From Symsagittifera roscoffensis (lineage: Eukaryota; Xenacoelomorpha; Acoela; Convolutidae), in NCBI RefSeq assembly GCF_963678635.1, contig NC_087065.1, forward strand, positions 29,574,252 to 29,638,251: a DNA stretch of 64,000 nucleotides, written 5' to 3'. Shown one piece after another: positions 10,250-19,650 of the stretch (positions are counted from its first letter, which is position 1; each line of letters opens with the position of its first letter). A program made the position numbers and the translations under genes. Under the pieces are notes generated by a model, which saw only the letters and a program-made list of their open reading frames with translations, was not told the origin of the DNA and made no database searches.

Positions 10250-10560
10250 ATAGCTATCTGTTAGTATTATGCTATTTTAATATTCATTTGGCAAGTTAAA
10301 ATATGACTCTACTACTCTCCTTATGTCTGGTTTCTTATGGCGTTCATCTGTTTCTGACTCCAGATTGCCCGTTTACTCTTGCAATTTGTATTATTTTTAC
10401 TAAAATTTTTTCAGTGTGGGTAAGTCGTACCCCCACTCCCCGGACAAATATATCCATCGACGTCCCAGTCGATCGCATACCGGATATTAAGTTAAGGTGG
10501 AACGCAGGAAAGAGCAATTGCCCTTCCTGGTATGCCAAGGAAAGATAATTTTCAACATTC
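10250..10560. other. Spacer between macro domain and pol tail
   Basis: A partly AT-rich stretch with short open pieces on both strands and no recognisable protein. On the minus strand a 64-codon piece (10,344-10,538) has no clear relation to its neighbours. If the macro domain is complete, its N-terminal part should map here across a possible intron, but I could not identify it. Confidence 0.3.
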
Positions 10561-11350
10561 TTGATGTATTATCTGCACTCGCGGTCTAAGTCCTGAACCG
10601 TGACACTGGTTTCCTTTGGGTCTAGTGTTTTTTCGTTCAGCAACTCCAAGACGCCTAAGTTTCTTAATTCTTGTTCTTACGACTGCTGCTCTTCGCAGTA
10701 AAACTCCAGTATAGGTTTAGACCGATCATCGATCCATTCTTTGTGTTGATCATCGACAATGTCTCTATCCTGTGACACGGTTATCTCCTCCAGGCCCGCT
10801 AGGTCTTCTACTATCTTTTTTTAGGTCTTTGCTGTCCACTACAAAATCCTCTTTGTAAGAATTTTGCTTCTTTGCGGGTCTTGTCCTGTCCTTTTGTCTT
10901 GTCTACCTTGAAAAGGGTAGATCTAGTTCCATGTCCTTGGGAACCTCTATCAGCTCGGAGTTTTCCCAGTCTTCCTCCGCATAGCGCAAGGCTTCCTCAC
11001 TAGAATCCAGGTCCAGCAGCGGTCTTGTTTTTTCCTCCAGTGCATCAGTCCCATCTTTCTTTTCTCTGGTGCCTTTCTCAATGACTTCGCAAGCAGAGTC
11101 CATCATTAGGTAATCGCCCTCCTCCATGTGTTCAGATATACACCAGTCTTCTGTGGTTTGGTTAATGTTTTCAAAATGCGCAGCTCGGCTGGTACTCATT
11201 CTATAAGATCGTACCTCCTGATGCACTTCCGTTATCATGAACGGTCCCCTCCAATTTTTTTTAGGAGTTTCTTCGTTCCTTTCGTTGGTATGACGTTCTG
11301 AAATACCCAAACGTAGTCTTCTACCAAGTAAGCTTTCGCACCCGCTGCCT
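10560..11350 (-). pseudogene. Gypsy-type pol: C-terminal tail after integrase
   Basis: Minus-strand pieces run on from the integrase. A basic segment with KNWRGPFMITEVHQEVRSYR lies at the start, matching the conserved GPF(x)I element found after the integrase core in many gypsy pols (where the chain of small beta-strands begins). An acidic tail follows (MEEGDYLMMDSACEVIEKG, DALEEKTRPLLDLDSSEEA). Coding-like sequence then continues towards 10,600 through stops. It is the 3' end of the pol frame; a few frameshifts and stops make it non-functional. Confidence 0.6.
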
Positions 11351-11354
11351 TCTT

Positions 11355-12110
11355 TTAAAACATTTTCCTCTGCCTCGCCTGAGCTTGCTGTGTATTGCTT
11401 CTACATAAATAGTTTAGCTCTTGCTGACGTCTGATCACATCCCCCATATAGACTTGTGGCGAGGGTTTCTTTCCTTCATACTCTGGATAAAAGAAAGCCT
11501 TTTCATGTCCAGTCAACATCATGTGCAGATTGAATCCTGTGGTAGAATGTTGCGTACTGTTGTAAACTCCCATCACTTGTGGCAGGTATCTATCCCAGTC
11601 AGTCATGCATCGGGAACACTAAACCCCCAACATCGACATCTTAGTCCAATTTCGTCTTTCTACCAAGCCATTCAATTGGGAACGGTATGCTGTAGAATGA
11701 GTCTGAGCTACTTGAGAACGTCTCATGAGATCCATAGTCAGCTCTCCTATAAAAGCAGTTACCTTGTCCGGTTGGAATGTCATCAGGCATCAATGTCTTG
11801 CTATCCATGTATTGATCAGATGATCGCATGTCTCTTTGGCTGAGGCAGCTGCACCACCTCATTGAATATGGATGACTCGATCGACTGCAATGGGAATCGC
11901 AATTTCCTGGGAATTTTCGCCTGTTGGCATGACAGACATGCAGCCAACCACTTCTCGCATGCCTTTTTCATCCCAGGCCATTCAAACGCTTCAAGATCCT
12001 CTGGTATACTTTATCGATCCCTTAGTGGCCCATCTGATCGTGTGACCTGAATAAGAGTTCCGTCTGATAAAGTTGCGGCAAGACTATTGCGTTGTACTTG
12101 TACAGGACCT
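11355..12110 (-). pseudogene. Gypsy-type integrase, decayed
   Basis: Read on the minus strand. The zinc-binding HHCC region is seen as RSHDQMGH followed, through a TAA stop, by GIDKVYQ and then a Cys pair (CLSCQ) in a shifted frame (about 11,890-12,060). The catalytic core is recognised by FQPDKVTAFIGEL, then SQVAQTHSTAYRSQLNGLVE, where the terminal Glu (about 11,665) is in the position of the third residue of the DDE triad. The end of the core (YLPQVMGVYNSTQHSTTGFN) and the downstream helix are intact for 83 codons. Stops and at least two frameshifts break it. Integrase would insert the cDNA copy; this one is inactive. Confidence 0.75.
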
Positions 12111-13460
12111 TGTCATCTTCCCTCCTTTTGCAGCCAACGATCCCATCCCTTCTCAGATATAACCTTCCATCTTTCTACATATTGTACTGTCTCAAGGTCC
12201 GGCAACTGTCTTCTTCCATGTCTCTTTTCTCTGCTGCCCCATCTTCCATCCAAGTTTTCAAGCTTCTTGTCATGCAGTCATTTTTCTGCGCTCGTAGTCC
12301 GAGTAAGTCCGAGAGTCTGTAGCTTGCCTGCAAGTACGTCTCCATGAACTTCAGGCGAATGTTAAGCCCATCTAGCTGATACGCGTCATCTTCCATCTTA
12401 ACCAATGGCTCTGTCTCTCGTTTGAACGGTTTCAGGTCAGTCCTGACCGCTTCCTTCTTCGGTAAAAGGTTTATCGAACGTTTTGACACCGTTTTCATCT
12501 CCAGGTAATCTGCAGCGTTATCGGAGACTTTTTCACTCGAGAACAGGTAGCGATTCCCTGTCCAAGTCTCTTGCTCAATTTTCCGCCATTAATGCGTGGA
12601 TCGCCAACTCTGATAACTCTGATCCAGCGCTCGAGTTCCTGTCTGGGGATGTGTCAATCTCTGATTTCCTCGAGGTTTCATGGACAGATGTGTCTGTCTT
12701 GTAACATGTCTCCACTGCTGATTCGGACGTGCACAACCTACTCATTCATTTAAACTCCCCGGACAAAAGTTTGTCCGCCTGGACTTGTCCATCTACGTAT
12801 CCAATTTCTTCAACGTACGACTTCCCGAACAAATTCTCTTGCTCCGGGTTGTTCGATTCGACTTCTATCAGTTCTTGATCGAGATCCTCGAGGGTGACAG
12901 TCATATTCTGAGTCCCGATCTTCTCTTCTTTTTTCTTGTATGTAGTTCTCATCAAAACGCTTTGCGGAATTGAGGTTACTAGTTGCTGAACTACTCTCCT
13001 ACAATCCCTTTTGCTTCATTTGTGCTGCATCTTGATGATTTATCCGTAATTCTCACTGACAGTCAGCGACGCCATGTCTGCTGCCCTTTCGGGCTCATCT
13101 CTAGTCACTTTTCTCTCCAACAGCCGACCCAGCATCCGCATTACTTCTGGTGTGACCTGCGCCGTTTTTATCTAGCAAGGAGAGGCTGTTTATGGTCATA
13201 CGAGTGAGTTCCTGTTGAACCAGGTTTGAACGTAGGAACAGATCCAAGGGAACCGGGTCCTTCTTGGATAAGATTTTAATTTCTGCCGCTTTCTCGACTG
13301 GTTATTCAGGGTGCCCTGATTTATCCAACCATCTTGCCAAGGGAACTGCTTCGTAAATGTCTTTGTCTAAAAACGAGAATCCTTCCTTGATTTCTGCCTG
13401 GTTGGCCTGCTTCTGCTCCAATCTTTCATAAAAATCAGTTTTTTTTTGCAGATGCTGTGC
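12111..13460 (-). pseudogene. Pol linker between RNase H and integrase, decayed
   Basis: Minus-strand pieces with biased, mostly acidic composition: 12,746-12,955 (LEDLDQELIEVESNN) and 12,175-12,498 (YQLDGLNIRLKFMETYLQAS, then QKNDCMTRSLKTWM). The second is the usual approach to the integrase zinc domain. The stretch 12,956-13,460 is broken by many stops, though the plus-strand complement contains residues of a Glu/Lys-rich sequence. There is no recognisable enzyme motif, as expected for a spacer within pol. Confidence 0.5.
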
Positions 13461-13871
13461 TCAATTATTAGTATGGTAGCCATACAGCCTGACTATCCAA
13501 CGACCAATGCAACTCTGGTCCATCGAGTACCTCTTCAACCAGGATAGGTTTCGGTTGATCGCACGCAACTTAATGGGAGCACTCCCCAAGTAGGCGCGAT
13601 ACTTTTCCACGAACGTGACTACCGCAATTATTTCTGCTTTTGGTGCACCGTATTTCATTTCAGTTTCGCTCAACACGTTACTGCCGTATGCAACGGGACG
13701 GAGAACTGGTCTCCCATTCCATTCTTGCTCCTGATGCAGTATTCCGGAAATGGCTACCACTGAAGCATCAGTGTCGAGAACTTACATGCTTTCCTTTGTG
13801 GGTATGCCTAGCACTGGCGCTTCACACAGCTCCCGCTCTGTTTTCTCGAAGGCTTTCTGGGCAGTTTCATT
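13461..13871 (-). pseudogene. Gypsy-type RNase H, decayed
   Basis: Minus-strand codons give VLDTDASVVAISGILHQ (first catalytic Asp present, preceded by a TAA stop), then YGSNVLSETEMKYGAPKAE (the catalytic Glu region ETEMKY is kept) and AYLGSAPIKLRAINRNLSWL. In active gypsy RNase H the last motif carries an Asp-Asn pair (DN); here it reads IN, so a catalytic Asp is lost. The segment ends with YSMDQSCIGRWIVRLYGYHT, typical of gypsy pol. It follows the reverse transcriptase directly. Confidence 0.75.
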
Positions 13872-14990
13872 TCATTCGAACTTCCTCCCTTTGTTGCGCA
13901 TCAGTTGCTGCATCGGGTAGACTTGGTCTGCGTATTCTTTTCTGAATTCTTGATAAAAAATCGCAAATCCTACGAAACTCATAGACCGCGTGTACGTTCT
14001 GGGGGCCTTCCATCTTAACATGGACTCCACTGCATCAGGATCCGGCCTCACGCCATGCCTGTCTACCATTCTTTCCAGATTTTTTATTGAGTCCTAAGAA
14101 TCTCACATTTCGAGGGCTTGGATTTCAAGCCAGCTCTCTTTATGCAGTCAAAGACTTCATCGAGTCTGTCTATGTGGTCTGCCCAGTTGAGTGTCGCTAT
14201 CATTATGTCATCCATATAGCACATCACGAGATTCTTATAATTCTTCGTTATACTGGTCGAATCCTGGGCCATCAGTTTTTGAAAGGTCGCCATCGCCTTG
14301 CACAAGCCGAAAGGCATCCTCTTACACTGATACAAACCTAATTCACATGCAAATCCGGTATTTTCTCTCTCTATCTTTTTTCGCAGATGAAACGGCCAGA
14401 AGGCAGAACCCAGGACCAGTGTGGTGAAAAACTTGGTATCGCAAAACTTTGAGAGGCTCTCGTTTATTCGTGGCATTGGGTAGGCGTCCTATATGGTCAC
14501 CGCGTTCAGGTAGCAAAAATCGCAACAGAGTTTTAGCTGTCCCCTTTCTTTTTAGCCATGACAACCCCTCGAGCCCAAGAAGACTTCGAGGGTTCTATCA
14601 TATCGTATTCGAACAGCATTTCTATTTTCGCTCGGCACTCCTCTAATTTATGAGGTGTCATGCGCCTCGCTCCCTCGCTGTGGGGATCGGCGCCTTCTTC
14701 TAGGTCAGTCTCATGCTCTACGAATTTACAACAACCAATATCTGCTTTATGTTTTGAAAAAACGTGCGCGTTCCGATTTGAAACTGACCTTAGCAACTCA
14801 AACTCTCCTTCACCTATCTTAACTCTTAAAAGCTCTATCTCTGGCAAAACCGGTTTTTCAGACTCTATTTTATATGAAGAGGGACGTTTCAAAAAACTCG
14901 TGCAGCTCGAAAAGCCGTCATCTGTTTTAGATCTCGATGAGAACATTTTAATTAAGGATTTCAATTCCTTAATCCTTTTCAAAATCATAT
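13872..14990 (-). pseudogene. Gypsy-type reverse transcriptase, decayed
   Basis: Minus strand. The fingers region (KADIGCCKFVEHETDLEEG, then RRMTPHKLEECRAKIEML and VVMAKKKGDS) lies at 14,533-14,988, followed by RINESLSKF and motif A at about 14,402-14,430. Motif B (KRMPFGLCKAMATFQKLMAQ) and motif C CYMDDIMIAT (YMDD codons at 14,208-14,219) are present. The thumb region (VESMLRWKAPRTYTRSMSF, FAIFYQEFRKEYADQVYPM) lies at 13,872-14,069. Motif A reads FFTTLVLGSAF, so the catalytic Asp of LDLGSAF has become Val. Two frameshifts separate the pieces. The element cannot make cDNA from this copy. Confidence 0.85.
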
Positions 14991-15222
14991 TTTAAATTGC
15001 ATGATTTGGAAAAAAAATTTTACTCGATGCTTCCTCAGGTTCGGGATTTCTTCGTAATTCGTCCTCATGGGTAATGTCTGGCGAAGTTTCCTTCCACGCT
15101 GGGTTGAAACCATTGTGTCTAGTGTATTCAACAATACACTCACACACGGCCCGTTTCGTGTGACGGAAAAGTTCCGGCCTAAAACTATTGAACTTTGACT
15201 GTATGAGTTGGGTATCAAACAA
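14985..15222 (-). pseudogene. Pol spacer between protease and reverse transcriptase
   Basis: The minus strand is open in two frames for about 77 codons, with VLGRNFSVTRNGPCVSVLL followed by NTLDTMVSTQRGRKL. This sort of beta-rich linker lies after the protease in gypsy polyproteins. No catalytic motif is present. It borders the protease piece at 15,238-15,558 and is in the same orientation. Confidence 0.5.
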
Positions 15223-15237
15223 AACTGTTATTGAAGT

Positions 15238-15558
15238 TCACCCGGCTACGTAGATGGCTCCACGAATGGCGGCTGCTAATCTTAAGTTCGTCGCTATCAG
15301 GTCCTCCCTGGTGGAATTCATCCTTTCGCATGTCTTTATCAGCATTACACTGACTATTGCTCGTGTGTCTAGGGGTGCTGTTAATCCGACTTTCTTTCCA
15401 TCGGTGTTCAACAGATGTGCAGTCACATCTGCTTGGTATCCAATGTGTACCGCATCTTGTTCCATAATGGCGTCATGACCAATTCTACAAACTTTCAGCT
15501 CTTCTTGACCACAATATATCTGTCCTATTTGGTCATTGTCTGTCGTGACGTAGGTCAT
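15238..15558 (-). pseudogene. Retroviral-type aspartic protease, inactive
   Basis: A minus-strand open stretch of 106 codons with ADVTAHLLNTDGKKVGLTAP followed by LDTRAIVSVM and, at the end, LRLAAAIRGAIYVAG. The last corresponds to the flap and following strand. Active retropepsins have D-T/S-G; here codons at about 15,362-15,372 read DTR, so the Gly after the catalytic Asp-Thr is replaced by Arg. The protease would release the gag and pol proteins. Position between gag and RT agrees with the gypsy order. Confidence 0.7.
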
Positions 15559-15668
15559 TGTACAAATACTAATTCATCCACGTTTAGCATCACTTGATAT
15601 GGTCGGTAGACTTCCACGTAACGCCCGTGGAATTTCTTTGTTCGAGTGCCACCCGTTGTTACCAAGGC

Positions 15669-16300
15669 TCAGCCAGCTCTCGATTCAGTGCGTGGCTCTG
15701 CTTGTCTCAGATAATCCGCATAATTATCCAGATGCATCATGGTAAACTCCGAAGGTTCACTCAGATTCCTGATTACTCGATGACCTGCCACCGAGATTAT
15801 TAACCCTATCTTAATTCCAAGTGGCACCATACCGAAGGTCTGTCCGGAGATCATATTCAGCTTCAGGCTCGAATTGCAGGATGCCTTCGTTACTTCTACC
15901 TCAGATGCTTCAAAGGCGGTGGGCTGATCTTGAGCTCTCTCGTTTCCGAGTTCGTGCTTGACTGTTTGTTCTATTTCCCTTGTTGCCAATTCCTTTTGAA
16001 ATCTATTTAGGGCGTCTCTTGCCGCTGCTTGATAGTCGATCTTAAAATCATTAGCTACGGTTCCAGGCTCTAGTTCACTCATTTCTTCTAGCACGGCTTG
16101 CATTTTCTTTGTAGCCATATCTTGCGGTTTTTCTTTTCTTCGTGATTCTGCTTGCTGGCTTTGACGCTTGATAAAGCTTCGTCATGCCTTCGGTGCTTGA
16201 TGTCCGCCTCAGCATCCCAAAATTGTAGACAATATGACTTCAAATGACCCTCCAGGTTGCAAAAGAAAAACCTGGAACCGAATTTTGCAACTCCTCTCAT
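15669..16300 (-). pseudogene. Gag C-terminus and gag-pro junction, with second zinc knuckle
   Basis: Minus strand. The piece 16,088-16,300 has RFFFCNLEGHLKSYC, a CCHC nucleocapsid knuckle in which the first Cys of C-x2-C is replaced by Phe. It is followed by a basic, charged tail. The piece 15,669-16,118 (MATKKMQAVLEEMSE and onwards to HRVIRNLSEPSEFTMMH) leads to the protease. A frameshift separates the two. Zinc knuckles package the element RNA. Confidence 0.6.
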
Positions 16301-17460
16301 GAAATCTTAATGATCGATTTCTGATGCACCTTTATCCTCTAGACTAAAACCGATTGCCTTCATGCCTTGTTTGTAGGTTGATCATGCTGATACAAAATGT
16401 TCTGTCGATCTGCAGTTTGCACAAGAGCGTCTCTTGTCCATGTCTTCTCTAGGTTTGTACCAGTTGTTACCCTGGTTAGCAGATACATTGTTAAAATTGC
16501 CATAATTGTTTTTGTAATAACCTGTTCTCATAGGAGGTTTAAGCAACAGATACTCCTTGGAGTTCAGTCGCAGTTCCTCCGGTGTAGGCGCATCGGTTGA
16601 AATAGGTGTGTAATGCGTTGCTAACCTTGTCCTAAGCTCATCGTTCTTCACACCATCTATGAATTTTGATGCTTCTGCCAACTCATCCTGCTGTTTGACT
16701 CGTCCCGTTGACTACTCCTTCTAAGCAAGTCTAAGTCATCCAAGAACTTGCCTATGCTTTCCTCTTCACGTTGCCTTCATTTCTCAAAGCGCATATAATC
16801 GCCTGGTGTCCTTGCACCCCCGAGCCAAAGAGATTCAACGGAATTCCAAAGGTTTTCTCGGCTGCGTCCCGCTGGTATTGCTTTTTGGCCATCACGAAAT
16901 TCAGGGCTGTCCCTTCCAAGCTGCTGGCGAGCGCACTGCTTTCTCGTCTTTCTGTCAAGTCTTGCAGCTTCATGCGCTCTATCCAGGTATCTATACAGCC
17001 GTCGGATTCATCCTTATAACATCTTGATTTCTTATACACCCTTCTAGGTTTATCGCAGACTCACTGGTCCTGGACAACCTCGTGAGGAAAGTCTGCAAAG
17101 ACCTGTTCAGAGGTTCAAATGCTGTGGCAATTGCCGTTGCATCACGTGAATGTCCCGTTTGATTGCTAATCTCTGTTGTTTGAGGCTTTGGAATTTCCCT
17201 CCTGTCCGAGTCGCTAGGCTGAGCTTTTTTTCTTCCAGTTTTTCCAGTTTGTATGGATTTGTCCTGGATGAGTTACCCCTTCCTCTTGTGGATCCAAAGG
17301 TCCTTCCTCTGTTTGGATGCTCGCTGAAGTTCACTCTCGGCTCTCTGCTATCCTTTCTCGAGTGTGCTCCTCTATTCGTAGATCCACTCCTGTTTCCCAG
17401 GATATGGTCCAACCTGTCCAGGATAGCCTGAGTGCGTCTTTCTAACACTGCGTCTACCAT
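16301..17460 (-). pseudogene. Gag capsid region with first zinc knuckle, decayed
   Basis: Minus-strand pieces 17,107-17,460 (Arg/Gly/Ser-rich linker), 16,752-17,039 and 16,382-16,681. The second (IDTWIERMKLQDLTERRESS, then SLEGTALNFVMAKKQYQRD and LNLFGSGVQGHQA) has the pattern of a gypsy capsid: an aromatic-containing helix, then AL..L.G.A and the segment before the last helices. The third ends with SCANCRSTEHFVSA and then a TGA where the last Cys of the knuckle (C-x2-C-x4-H-x4-C) would be, so the first knuckle ends in a stop. The family order capsid, knuckle, knuckle is clear. Confidence 0.7.
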
Positions 17461-18223
17461 TGTATCGAGAGTCCCATGAGTCTACTCTTGCTTACTTCGT
17501 AGTTGTTCCAGATCAATTTTCAACTGTTTCTCGCTTTCCTCAGCCTTCCTTGTCTTTTGCGACAAGCTCCTGACCATGTAGTCATACGTCCTTTCTTTTT
17601 AGCGTTTTTCGCTTCTACTGACTTCCTGTAAGTTGCTGTTTATTTCTTACCGCAGGTTTTCTCTCTCACAGTGAACTGCTTTTTCTAGTTCACTCATTCT
17701 TATTGACATCTGTTCACTTTGCTCTTCCATTCTATCCACAATCCTGGCCAATGCCTCTTCCATTGATGAACCATTGTCCACCATTGTAGTCACTAGTGGT
17801 GGCCTCACCTTGTGTCGTTCCAGGCAATTTACTGATGGTCGGATTTCGTGTTAAACCTCTCTGTCCCGATTATCCTTCAGAATTTGCCTCTATTTCCACT
17901 GGTGTGGTCCCTGACCCGGTTACGCTAGTCTTTCCTGATCGCATGAGAGTCGGTCATTGTCCTGAACTCTCTTGCGTGTCTAGTCCATCACCTGTTCCCG
18001 TTCCTATAATAAATGGAAAGAAGTTTACAAAGTGTTCTTGACTCCTTCCGAAAACGAGGAGAACGTTGCCGCTTTCTTTGTTATCCCATGCAATATGGTT
18101 TTGTCAGTAGGTGAGCCTACTACTGCTGGCTTTTAAAGTTCCGACATTTCCTCTCGATCAAGACTCCCGGTCGAAGTGACGAAATCGTGGCCTTGTTAAC
18201 CTTCTGTTGTTTCACTTGTTAAC
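17461..18223 (-). pseudogene. Gag N-terminal half, heavily decayed; right part inside duplicated unit 1
   Basis: Coding-like minus-strand sequence with many stops. Glu/Gln/Arg-rich helical codons lie at 17,500-17,780, where the complement shows coiled-coil-like heptads. The tandem duplication boundary is at 17,884, so the gag sequence right of that point is also present near 22.4 and 26.0 kb. In unit 1 a block of about 170 bases present in units 2 and 3 (22,526-22,700 and 26,103-26,280) is deleted. Confidence 0.45.
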
Positions 18224-18520
18224 CTAAGGTTCACTTGTTAACCTTCTCTTCCCATTTCTTTCAGTTCCAGGTCCCGCCCGATTCTCATCCAGAGCGCGAT
18301 TCGGATGGATCTCTGCATCCAACATTGCCTTTTTGTCTTCCGGGGCCTTTTGACTCCTTGTTTCAACCATTCCGCCTGAAATTTTCTCCCCTTTCTTGTT
18401 CCGAGTCTTCCCGTTTCTTTCCACAAAAGGGTCATTCATTGATTTTTTATTTTTCTTCGGTATAAATGTTCTAGAGATATGACCTAGTTTAGGTATCCTC
18501 GACTTGTACAAACTCATCAT
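18224..18520 (-). pseudogene. Gag start region, copy 1 (ETRSQ motif)
   Basis: An open minus-strand stretch of 98 codons. Internally it contains MVETRSQKAPEDKKAM, the kind of start seen in many gypsy gag proteins (a short M-x-TRSQ motif), after an open upstream part (MMSLYKSRIPKLGHISRTF). The gag protein probably begins at the internal Met (about 18,370) and the upstream codons are open leader. Copies at 22,980-23,276 and 26,535-26,813 keep the frame, one with an in-frame 18-base loss, so the duplications are recent or the frame was under some constraint. Confidence 0.55.
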
Positions 18521-19261
18521 AAATTAATGCTTCTTATTGGCCACACACTCGATTTGCTTGCTACTGTATTCGTTGTCTGACAACTGATAATATTAACAGA
18601 ACACGATAATGTTCAAAAGTTTTAACGAACAAGTGACCACGAACCTCATCAAGTTATCACAGTACAGCGTGTATACATTTTCTGCAAAGCAATTGTTTAT
18701 TGGTTATTGGATAATAAGCTAGCACAGTCTGATGATGCCAAAGATTAAAGATTATAAAATACTCAAAAAATTGTATAAGTATTGCAATTGGTCTGTTGCA
18801 ATTTAATAGTTGAACTGGTTTCCAAAGAAGGAGCTCTCTAAACAGTGCTGCACTAAACAGCAAAACTAGAAGGCAGTGTTCTCAGGTGCGCGACTATTGC
18901 ACCCACCGTGCTCTGTATTACGTATCTGCCATCGGATTGCCCAAGCTAGACCTACTAAAACTCTCAAGACAACCAGTCTTCCAAAAAACAACTTTATTCA
19001 TCCATCTAATTCAGTGTCGAACTCTGTTTTTGACTAGACCTAGAGTCGCGAATCTCCCGGCTTAGAACTGTTTCGGTTTTACTATGGTTTTTTCAGTTAT
19101 TAATTAAAGGCAAGTTACCAGTAGAGTCACTGGCTTCCTGTCTGGTTTGGTCTGCCTATTTGTCTTTATATCTTAATACCACTCACCAAATGTCTTATTT
19201 TCGTTTACGTACGTATTGGGATCCACGATTGCGTTCGTAAAAAAAGTTTCTTGGATCCTTC

Positions 19262-19650
19262 AGGATTGGCATTCAGAAACCCTCCTGATAGGCAAAAGCA
19301 GGACCCCTCCGAGTTGGGACCCCTCCGGATTGCCAAAAAATGACCCTTCCGGATTGGAAGAAAACAGGACCCCTAAGAATTGGGACCTCTCCGGACTGGC
19401 AAAATATGATCCTCCCGAGTTGGGATCCCTCCGGATTGGCAAAATACAGGACCTCTCCGAATTGGAATCCATACGGATTGGCAAAATATGACCCTTCCGG
19501 ATTGGCAAAAAACAGGACCCCTCCAAGTTGGGACCCCTTCGGTTCGGCAAAATTTGACCCTTTTGGATTGGAAAAAAGACACGACCCCTGCAAATTGGTA
19601 CCCCTCCGCATTCGCATAAAACAATTACCCAAGACCCTTCCGGATACGGT
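19262..19650. repeat. Compound minisatellite in unit 1
   Basis: About 20-base monomers of the kind 'gacccctccggattggcaaaa', arranged as higher-order triplets of about 65 bases that each start with 'caggacccctcc'. There are about five triplets, with substitutions. Both strands are open for about 100 codons because the monomer has no stop codon in the frames used; the minus strand reads repeated NPEGS-type peptides. The same array occurs in each of the four tandem units. Confidence 0.8.

Noticed and set aside
9981-10253. Plus-strand 90-codon frame with a good start context (ccaccATGa) and a perfect GTAAGT donor at its end
   Set aside because: The minus strand at the same place carries the macro-domain motif order and agrees with the strand of its neighbours; the plus-strand peptide has no recognisable feature. 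The start context and donor are probably chance.
18530-19200. Possible 5' LTR of the minus-strand gypsy element
   Set aside because: Position is right (beyond the gag start), but no matching sequence exists at the other end of the element in this window, and no clear TG...CA borders or primer-binding site could be fixed.
19262-19650. Regularly spaced repeats resembling a CRISPR array
   Set aside because: Spacers are themselves diverged copies of the repeat, there are no cas genes and the DNA is eukaryotic. It is a compound minisatellite.
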